Source: Alphaproteobacteria bacterium (GTDB lineage Bacteria; Pseudomonadota; Alphaproteobacteria; Caulobacterales; Aquidulcibacteraceae). Taken from it: a stretch of 40,364 bases of DNA. Position 1 is the first letter of the stretch. Each line of letters begins with the position of its first letter. This document shows positions 33,692-40,364 of the stretch, in pieces. A program made the position numbers and the translations under genes. Below the pieces are notes generated by a model. The model was not told the DNA's origin. It worked only from the letters and a program-made list of their open reading frames with translations, and did not search any database. The stretch lies in assembly GCA_027484265.1 (NCBI GenBank), contig JAIXTH010000296.1, forward strand, positions 1 through 40,364. The letters run 5' to 3'.

Positions 33692-35767
33692 TCATCGGGC
33701 GGTGCTCCGGTCCAGAGCCCGGAAGCGGATCGCGGTGCCGCCGCCCGCCGCCAGCTGCAGCGTCAGGGACTGGCCAGCCTGCACCGTCACGGTCTCTATG
33801 GTGATGACGGTCGGGTTGGTGTCGAAGTGCGCCCCGGGGCCGTCGCGATAGATCTGCGCCTCGTAGCGGCGGGCCGGGTCGAGGAAGTCCAGCCGCACCT
33901 CGAGCGTGCGGGCACTCTCGTCGGTGATGGCGCCCAGATACCAGTCGGCCGAGTTGCGGTCCTGCCGGGCGATCACGGCATAATCGCCCACCTCGCCCGC
34001 CAGCGGGCGGGTGTCTTCCCAGTCGGTGGGCACGTCGCGAATGAACCGGAACGGCGCCGGATTGGCCTCGTAGTGCTCCACGAGGTCGGCTGCCATCTGG
34101 ATCGGGGAATAGATCACCACATAGAGCGCCAGCTGCTTGGCAAGGGTGGTGTTGACCTGCCGCCCGGCCTGCGTCGGCTTCAGGGCGAAGATGCCGGGGG
34201 TGAAGTCCATCGGCCCGGACAGCATCCGGGTGAAGACCAGATTGGCCTCGTGTTCCGGCGGATTGGTGGGACTGCCCCAGGCATTGTACTCCTGCCCGCG
34301 GGCGCCCTCGCGCGAGACCCAGTTGGGATAGGTGCGGCGCAGGCCCGTGTCCTTGATCGGCTCGTGCGGATTGATTGCGATCCGGCGGCGGGCAGCCTCC
34401 TGCACCACCAGCAGATGGTGACGGGCCGCCAGCTGGCTGTCGTGCCAGCCACGCACGAACGTGCCGTCGGGCAGGCGGAAGCGGGCCTGGCCTGCGTCGG
34501 CCACATAGCCGGTCTTGATCGAATCCACCCCGAGCCTTGCATAGAGGTCCAGCGCCGGACCCAGCTGCGCCTCATAGCCCGCCACATCGCCGCCGGTCTC
34601 GTGGTGCCCCACCAGCCGCACCCCCTTGGAGGCCGCATAGGCGGCCAGGCCCTCGAGGTCGAAATCCTCATAGGGGGTGACGAAGTCGAACACCGCCTCG
34701 CCGCCCCACCACTGACCTTCCCAGCCCCTGTTCCAGCCTTCCACCAGAACGCCGCGGATGCCGTTGGCGGCGGCAAAGTCGATGTAGCGGCGCACATTGG
34801 CATTGGTGGCGCCGTGGCGCGGCCCCGGTGCCCAGGTCCAGCGATCCAGATGCATGCCCCACCAGATGCCGACATATGTGTGCGGGACCACCCAGCTGAC
34901 GTCCCCCAGCGCATTGGGCTCGTTGAGGTGCAAGGTGATGTCGGCGGCCGTGATCAGTCCCGGTGCATCCGGCGCCATCAGCACCGTGCGCCACGGCGTG
35001 CTGAACGGGGCGGACCGCACCACCTTGGGGCCGGTGGGCGAGGGCGACAGGCTGGCCCGGAACAGCGTCCCTTCCACCCGGCGCAGCCACATGGCGGAAT
35101 AGTCCACCAGCGCCGCCTCGTGCAGCGCGAGGTGCAGGCCGCTGTCGAGCTTCAGGGTGATGGGCGTATGCGCCTGTCCGACTTCCGCAATCGGGGTGCG
35201 GCGGTAGAGATACTCGTACCGGTTCCACTCGCCCGCCGGGATCCACCAGGCCGTTCCGGCCTCCGCGACAGCAAACTCGGTCAGCTCCTCCTGGATCCGC
35301 AGCTCCTTCAGGCGCGGCTGGTCCGGGAACTCGTAGCGGAAGCCGAGGCCATCGGCGAACAGCCGGAACACGACGTCGAACCGGCGCCCATCGGGGCCGC
35401 CCTCTGCGAAGGTGACCCGCAGCTCCTCGTGCCGGTCGCGCATCGCGCGCCGCTCGCCCCAGGGCTGCTCCCAGCGGGTGTCGCGGCTGGTGCGGGCGGC
35501 GGCCACCACCGACAGGCCCCGCTCCAGCTTGGTCTGGTCGGCCAGGATGAAGCCGAGGCGCGAGGGGGCGATCACGGGGCTGCCATTCCAGCTGGCAGAC
35601 CAGACCGGAGATCCACCTTCGGTTCCAACGCGCAGCTCGATATGGCCGTCAGGACCGCGCAGGGTCTCGAATCGCTCCTGCGCCAGGGCAGGTGCCACCC
35701 CCGCCAGCAGCGCCGACAGGCCCAGAATCAGCCCGAACAGCCCGAAAATGATGGTTCTGCACCGCAT
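33692..35767 (-). CDS. Glycoside hydrolase family 97 (alpha-glucosidase/SusB-like)
   Basis: Signal MRCRTIIFGLFGLILGLSALLAGVAPALAQ; WWIPAGEWNRYEYLYRRTPI, YIDFAAANGIRGVLVEGWNRGWEG, VGHHETGGDVAGYE, DSIKTGYV, NPHEPIKDTGLRRTYPNWVSREGARGQEYNAW, LSGPMDFTPG. Confidence 0.93.
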   Translation of the reverse strand: MRCRTIIFGLFGLILGLSALLAGVAPALAQERFETLRGPDGHIELRVGTEGGSPVWSASWNGSPVIAPSRLGFILADQTKLERGLSVVAAARTSRDTRWEQPWGERRAMRDRHEELRVTFAEGGPDGRRFDVVFRLFADGLGFRYEFPDQPRLKELRIQEELTEFAVAEAGTAWWIPAGEWNRYEYLYRRTPIAEVGQAHTPITLKLDSGLHLALHEAALVDYSAMWLRRVEGTLFRASLSPSPTGPKVVRSAPFSTPWRTVLMAPDAPGLITAADITLHLNEPNALGDVSWVVPHTYVGIWWGMHLDRWTWAPGPRHGATNANVRRYIDFAAANGIRGVLVEGWNRGWEGQWWGGEAVFDFVTPYEDFDLEGLAAYAASKGVRLVGHHETGGDVAGYEAQLGPALDLYARLGVDSIKTGYVADAGQARFRLPDGTFVRGWHDSQLAARHHLLVVQEAARRRIAINPHEPIKDTGLRRTYPNWVSREGARGQEYNAWGSPTNPPEHEANLVFTRMLSGPMDFTPGIFALKPTQAGRQVNTTLAKQLALYVVIYSPIQMAADLVEHYEANPAPFRFIRDVPTDWEDTRPLAGEVGDYAVIARQDRNSADWYLGAITDESARTLEVRLDFLDPARRYEAQIYRDGPGAHFDTNPTVITIETVTVQAGQSLTLQLAAGGGTAIRFRALDRSTAR

Positions 35768-35888
35768 GACCCGCCCTCTCTCAGGCTGTATTGAACGGTG
35801 TCGGCAGCGGGTCTGGCAAGGGCCGCGCACATTGTGCCAGCCGGCCGGCCAGCTGCCCGAAGCCATGTCCTGATGTGATCGATCTGGC

Positions 35889-35904
35889 GTTGCCGAACGG
35901 CAAC
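35889..35904. promoter_or_regulatory. Inverted repeat (possible operator) in GH97/TonB-receptor divergent region
   Basis: GTTGCCG-AA-CGGCAAC, perfect 7-bp arms. Confidence 0.45.
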
Positions 35905-36021
35905 ACCCTAAAAACCTCATAAAAACAGAGAAAGTCCGCTCACGCACCCGTGACAGTTGTGTGAAAGAATTCGCTGTGCGGCATTGCCAGCTCTTCACGT
36001 TCCTGCAATGTAGCTTTCCTA

Positions 36022-36038
36022 CACGCAGCTGATGCGTG
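36022..36038. promoter_or_regulatory. Inverted repeat in leader of TonB receptor gene
   Basis: CACGCA-GCTGA-TGCGTG, perfect 6-bp arms, 5-nt loop. Confidence 0.3.
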
Positions 36039-36205
36039 CCATGCGGGGCAACCTGTGGGCTGCATCCAGCTGTGGGCTGGAAGGCGGGGTGATCCTGCCG
36101 GCACGGCTCGGTAGCGCAAGGTGGTCCGTTACAGGCGGGTCGGGCTTGCGGGGGAAAAGAGGGCAGGGGTCGCCAAGAACCCCGGTCCATTGGGAGGTAC
36201 ATCGC

Positions 36206-38998
36206 ATGCATACTCGGGATCTGTCCCGGAGCGCGTCGTCGCGCGCCCGCCTTCACATGCTCGCAGGCGCTGCCAGCGGTCTGGCGCTTGCCGTAGCCAT
36301 TGCGGGCCCGGCCTCGGCGCAGGACGCCCAGACCGGCTCGACCAGCACGGCCGAAGAGGAAGTGGTTGTCGTCACCGGCATCCGCGCCTCGCTGCGCAAC
36401 TCGGTCAACGTCAAGCGCAACCTCGATGTGGTCGCCGAAGTGGTTTCGGCGGAAGACATCGGCAAGCTGCCGGACATCTCGATCGCCGAATCGATCGCCC
36501 GTCTGCCGGGCCTCGCCGCCGAGCGCGTGGACGGCCGTGCCGCCCGGATCTCGGTGCGCGGCCTCGGTCCCGACTTCACCACCACGCTGCTCAATGGCCG
36601 CGAGCAGGTGTCGACCAATGACAGCCGCGGCGTCGAGTTCGACCAGTATCCGTCGGAACTCCTCAGCGGCGTGAACATCTACAAGACCACCCGTGCCGAC
36701 CTGTCGGCCCAGGGCATCGCCGGCACCGCCGACCTGCGCACCATCCGCCCGCTGAGCTCGCGCCCTGTGGCCGTGGTCTCGGCCCGCGTGCAGTGGAACT
36801 CGCTGGGCGAAGTCATGCCGGACGTGGACGAGTACGGCTACCGGCTGACCGCGGCCTGGTCCGACCGGTTCATGGACGACACGCTGGGCCTGGCCTTCGG
36901 CGTTGCCTACATGAACTCGCCGAGCGTGACGAACCGCACCGAGGCCTATGACACCCAGACCACCAATGCCCGGATCGCGAACGCTGCTGGCGTGACCCAG
37001 CCGGGCGGCCTCGGCGCGAACGTGTTCTCGCCCGGCGGCCTCAAGGTGCTGGCCTCCTCGACCGTGATCGAGCGCCTCGGCTTCATGGGTGTGATGGAGT
37101 GGCGTCCGACCGACCGGTTCTCGGTGCTGGTCGATGCGTACTACTCGACCTTCCAGCTCGAGCAGAACAACCGCGGCGTCGAGATCAATCTCGGCCAGGG
37201 CGTGAACGGCGGCTGGGTTCCCGGCACCGTGCGTACCACTGATCGCTATGTGACCCAGGGCACGTTCTTCGCCCGCTATGCGGTGCGGAACATCTTCAAC
37301 GGCAACGAAGCGGATGTGTCGGCCCTCGGCGTGAAGGCCGAGTACGAGCTGTCGGACCGGACCACGATCTCGTTCGACGCAGCCTATTCGGGCGCCGACC
37401 GCGAGACCGTGTTCATCGAGACCCAGCCCTGCGTGGGCGCGGGCTGCACCGGGACCGGCGCGCAGATCAACTACAGCCTCAACAGCGAAGGTGCGATCCG
37501 CCTCGGCATCAACGAGAACCTGAACGACCCGGCCCGCTTCCTGCTGGCCGACCCTTACGGCTGGGGTGCCCAGGGCTTCATCAAGTTCCCGTCGATCAAC
37601 GAAGAGCTGATCACCCTGCGCTTCGATGTCAGCCATGACCTCGAGGGCGGCGGTGTCGACAACATCTCGTTCGGCGTGATCCGGTCGGATCGCCGCAAGG
37701 AGCGGGTGTTCCGCGAAGGCTTCCTGCGCACGGCGAACGCCACCACCCCGATCACCCCGTCGGCGATCGTCGGCTCGGTGGATCTCGGGTTCGGCGGCCT
37801 TGGCAACGCGATTGCCTTCAGCCCGCGTGCCCTGATCGGCAATGGTCTGCGCCAGGAAATCGCCACTGACTGGTGGGCCGTCCTCAAGGACTGGAACGTC
37901 GATGAAGTGGTGACCACGGTCTACTTCAAGGCCGACATCGACACCGAGTTCGCCGGCATCCCGACCACCGGCAACTTCGGCCTGCAGTATATCCACACCG
38001 AGCAATCGTCGGACGGTCTGTTCGGCGCCTACTTCCTGGCCAATGGCGGCCGCGATGGTGGCACCGAGGCGCGCCAGGCCGGCGTGTCCTATGGCGAGCT
38101 GCTGCCCAGCCTGAACCTGAACTTCGAGGTGGCGGAAGACTTCTATGTCCGGGTTGGTGCCTCGCGGGTTCTGTCGCGTCCGCCGATGAACGACATGCGG
38201 ATCACCCGGGAAATCAACTTCAACCCGGACCGCATCGACTCGACCGACCCGTTCCGTTCGCCCTACACCGGCGACGGCGGCAACCCGTTCCTGCGGCCCA
38301 CGATCTCGCGCAACTTCGACATCTCGTTCGAGCGCTATTTCGGCCAGGGCGGCAACGTGGTTCTGGCGCTGTGGCAGAAGAACCTCGAGACCTACCTGCG
38401 TCCGGGCGGCGACCGGTTCTTCATCGACCTGTCGGGCTATCCGTCGCCGGCATGGCTCGGCCGCGAGCCGCTGATCCGTACCGCCTATGTGACCACGCCG
38501 GGCAATGCCGAAGGCGGTGAGCTGAAGGGGATCGAATTCTCCTTCAACGTGCCGCTGGAAGTGCTCAGCCCCGCGCTGGAAGGCTTCGGCATCTATGGCA
38601 ACTTCGCCCAGAACTGGAGCAACGTCGAGTTTGCCGACAGCCGCGCCGGTGACACCGAGCTCCCCGGCCTGTCCAAGCAGACCGCGGCCTTCGGTGCCTA
38701 TTACGAGCGCGGTGGCTTCCAGGTCCGCCTGAACGCCCGCTATCGCTCGTCGTTCCTGCAGGAGATCGTGGCCTTCGATGCCAATATCGAACGCCGCGTC
38801 ACCGACCCGGAAACGATCATCGACGCACAGATCGGCTATGAGTTCCAGTCCGGTCCGCTGGAAGGGCTCTCGATCCAGCTGCAGGGTCTGAACCTCGGCG
38901 AGGAGCCGTGGGTGACCTATTACGAGAACCCGTACCGGGGTCTGAACTACGACGAATACGGCACCACCTGGATGCTGGGCGTCTCCTACAAGTTCTGA
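36206..38998 (+). CDS. TonB-dependent outer membrane receptor
   Basis: ATG 36206 with GGGAGG upstream; signal ending IAGPASAQ; plug EEEVVVVTGIRASLRNSVNVKRNLDVVAEVVSAEDIGKLPDISIAESIARLPGLAAERVDGRAARISVRGL; C-terminal LGVSYKF. Confidence 0.96.
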   Translation: MHTRDLSRSASSRARLHMLAGAASGLALAVAIAGPASAQDAQTGSTSTAEEEVVVVTGIRASLRNSVNVKRNLDVVAEVVSAEDIGKLPDISIAESIARLPGLAAERVDGRAARISVRGLGPDFTTTLLNGREQVSTNDSRGVEFDQYPSELLSGVNIYKTTRADLSAQGIAGTADLRTIRPLSSRPVAVVSARVQWNSLGEVMPDVDEYGYRLTAAWSDRFMDDTLGLAFGVAYMNSPSVTNRTEAYDTQTTNARIANAAGVTQPGGLGANVFSPGGLKVLASSTVIERLGFMGVMEWRPTDRFSVLVDAYYSTFQLEQNNRGVEINLGQGVNGGWVPGTVRTTDRYVTQGTFFARYAVRNIFNGNEADVSALGVKAEYELSDRTTISFDAAYSGADRETVFIETQPCVGAGCTGTGAQINYSLNSEGAIRLGINENLNDPARFLLADPYGWGAQGFIKFPSINEELITLRFDVSHDLEGGGVDNISFGVIRSDRRKERVFREGFLRTANATTPITPSAIVGSVDLGFGGLGNAIAFSPRALIGNGLRQEIATDWWAVLKDWNVDEVVTTVYFKADIDTEFAGIPTTGNFGLQYIHTEQSSDGLFGAYFLANGGRDGGTEARQAGVSYGELLPSLNLNFEVAEDFYVRVGASRVLSRPPMNDMRITREINFNPDRIDSTDPFRSPYTGDGGNPFLRPTISRNFDISFERYFGQGGNVVLALWQKNLETYLRPGGDRFFIDLSGYPSPAWLGREPLIRTAYVTTPGNAEGGELKGIEFSFNVPLEVLSPALEGFGIYGNFAQNWSNVEFADSRAGDTELPGLSKQTAAFGAYYERGGFQVRLNARYRSSFLQEIVAFDANIERRVTDPETIIDAQIGYEFQSGPLEGLSIQLQGLNLGEEPWVTYYENPYRGLNYDEYGTTWMLGVSYKF

Positions 38999-39025
38999 TC
39001 CGGCCCGGACCAGATCAACATTCGG

Positions 39026-39060
39026 GCCCCCGCCAGACCACTGGCGGGGGCTCTGTCTTG
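39026..39060 (+). terminator. Rho-independent-like terminator after TonB receptor
   Basis: GCCCCCGCCAG-ACCA-CTGGCGGGGGC (perfect 11-bp stem, 39026-39051) followed by TCTGTCTTG. Confidence 0.8.
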
Positions 39061-39126
39061 TGACTTGCCAAACAGACCTTCTCGGCGTCAAACAGAGCCA
39101 AGAGAACATCGTTGGGAGCGACCTCA

Positions 39127-40364
39127 GTGAGCCATCAACCCATCAACCGGATCGTGATTGTTGGCGGCGGAACCGCTGGCTGGATGGCCGCCGCGATCAT
39201 GTCGCAGGCGTTCCAGGGCCGTCTGTCGATCGAGCTGGTGGAATCCGAGGAGATCGGCACCGTCGGCGTCGGCGAGGCCACGATCCCGCAGATCGCGATG
39301 TTCAACGAGTATCTCAAGTTCGACGAACACGACTTCATCGCCCGCACCAACGGCTCGATGAAGCTGGGCATCGAGTTCGTGAACTGGGGCCAGCTGGGCG
39401 ACCGCTACATCCACACCTTCGGCCACATCGGCCAGGACAAGGACCTGATCGGCTTCCATCACTACTGGCTGCGCGCCCGCACGCTCGGGCTCAAGAACAG
39501 CATGTGGGACTATTCGATCCACGCCTATGCCTCGAATGCCAACAAGTTCGAACGGCTGCGCAATTACGGCAACCAGTCCCAGATGGGCTATGCCTATCAC
39601 TTCGATGCCGCGCTCTATGCCCGCTTCCTGCGCGACTATGCCGAGCAGCGCGGCGTGCGGCGCACCGAGGGCAAGATCAAGGACGTGCATGTCCATGGCG
39701 AGAGCGGGCACGTCACCCATGTCACCCTGGAAAGCGGCCGCGACGTGGAAGGCGAGCTGTTCCTCGACTGCTCGGGCTTCCGCGGCCTGTTGATCGAAGG
39801 TGCGCTCAAGACCGGCTACGAGAACTGGAGCCATCTGCTGCCGTGCGACCGCGCCCTGGCGGTGCCCTGCGAGAGCGTCAGCCCGCTCACCCCCTTCACC
39901 CGCTCCACCGCCCGCAAGGCCGGCTGGCAATGGCGCATCCCGCTGCAGCACCGGATCGGCAACGGCCATGTCTATTGCTCGAGCTTCATCTCCGACGACG
40001 AGGCGGCCTCGGTCCTGATGGCCAATCTCGATGGCAAGCCGCTGGCCGATCCCAAGCAGCTGAAGTTCGTCACCGGCAAGCGCAAGAAGGCGTGGAACAA
40101 GAATGTGGTGTCGCTGGGCCTGGCGTCCGGCTTCCTCGAGCCGCTGGAAAGCACCTCGATCCACCTGATCCAGTCGGGCCTCGCGCGGCTGATGCAGCTG
40201 TTCCCCAACAAGGACTTCAACCCGGCCGACATCGACCAGTTCAACACCGAGACCGATGTCGAATACGAGATGATCCGCGACTTCCTGGTGCTCCACTATC
40301 ACCTGAACCAGCGCACCGATTCCGAGTTCTGGATTCACTGCCGGGAGATGCCGGTGCCCGAGAC
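39127..40364 (+). CDS. Flavin-dependent (tryptophan-type) halogenase, 3' truncated by window edge
   Basis: My own translation from GTG 39127 (absent from + strand ORF track because no stop in window): VSHQPINRIVIVGGGTAGWMAAAIMSQAF...VGVGEATIPQIAMFN...GSMKLGIEFVNWG...KAGWQWRIPLQHRIGNGHVYCS...FLEPLESTSIHLIQSGL. Confidence 0.95.
   Translation, partial: MSHQPINRIVIVGGGTAGWMAAAIMSQAFQGRLSIELVESEEIGTVGVGEATIPQIAMFNEYLKFDEHDFIARTNGSMKLGIEFVNWGQLGDRYIHTFGHIGQDKDLIGFHHYWLRARTLGLKNSMWDYSIHAYASNANKFERLRNYGNQSQMGYAYHFDAALYARFLRDYAEQRGVRRTEGKIKDVHVHGESGHVTHVTLESGRDVEGELFLDCSGFRGLLIEGALKTGYENWSHLLPCDRALAVPCESVSPLTPFTRSTARKAGWQWRIPLQHRIGNGHVYCSSFISDDEAASVLMANLDGKPLADPKQLKFVTGKRKKAWNKNVVSLGLASGFLEPLESTSIHLIQSGLARLMQLFPNKDFNPADIDQFNTETDVEYEMIRDFLVLHYHLNQRTDSEFWIHCREMPVPE

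Noticed and set aside
33692-39109. 1805-aa - strand ORF spanning GH97, the divergent intergenic region and the whole antisense of the TonB receptor
   Set aside because: Only the 33692-35767 part is a real protein (GH97 with its own signal peptide at 35767). The upstream extension is the stop-poor antisense frame of a strongly codon-biased high-GC gene and has no recognisable domain.
39124-40338. 404-aa - strand ORF at the right edge
   Set aside because: Antisense of the flavin halogenase, whose + strand frame shows multiple family motifs; the ORF track listed only the artefact because the real gene lacks a stop in the window.
1-40364. CRISPR arrays, rRNA/tRNA genes, IS elements
   Set aside because: Scanned for regular repeats, conserved RNA motifs and transposase-like proteins; none recognised by eye. 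A tRNAscan/ISfinder run would be needed for certainty.

Overview
High-GC alphaproteobacterial chromosomal segment, probably Caulobacterales- or Sphingomonadales-like (inferred from gene content; not a taxonomic call). Left part: 3' end of zapE, pgl, then a compact, collinear RcGTA-type gene transfer agent structural cluster (about 1660-14329: g2, g3, g3.5-like, g4, g5, g6, g8, g9, g10, g10.1, g11, g12, g13, g14, g15). No g7 and no evident g1 are seen, and there is no integrase or lysis module. Middle part: ptsP, a RodZ-like HTH membrane protein, a TrmN6-type methyltransferase, a DUF2007 protein, a polyprenyl diphosphate synthase, a WecA/MraY-type glycosyltransferase, ispE, two large TPR proteins, a nitronate monooxygenase, an HSL-type alpha/beta hydrolase and a VOC protein. 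Right part (about 28.5-40.4 kb): an exported-nutrient / polysaccharide-utilisation-like locus with an esterase-D-like hydrolase, TonB receptor + predicted Tat-lipoprotein tyrosine phosphatase, GH97 glycosidase divergent from a second TonB receptor, and a flavin-dependent (tryptophan-type) halogenase that runs off the window and is missing from the supplied ORF track on its coding strand. The most interesting items are the GTA cluster with its missing head-completion gene, the TonB receptor/phosphatase pair, the GH97/TonB divergent control region with inverted repeats, and the halogenase with intact catalytic motifs. No CRISPR, rRNA, tRNA or transposase was recognised.
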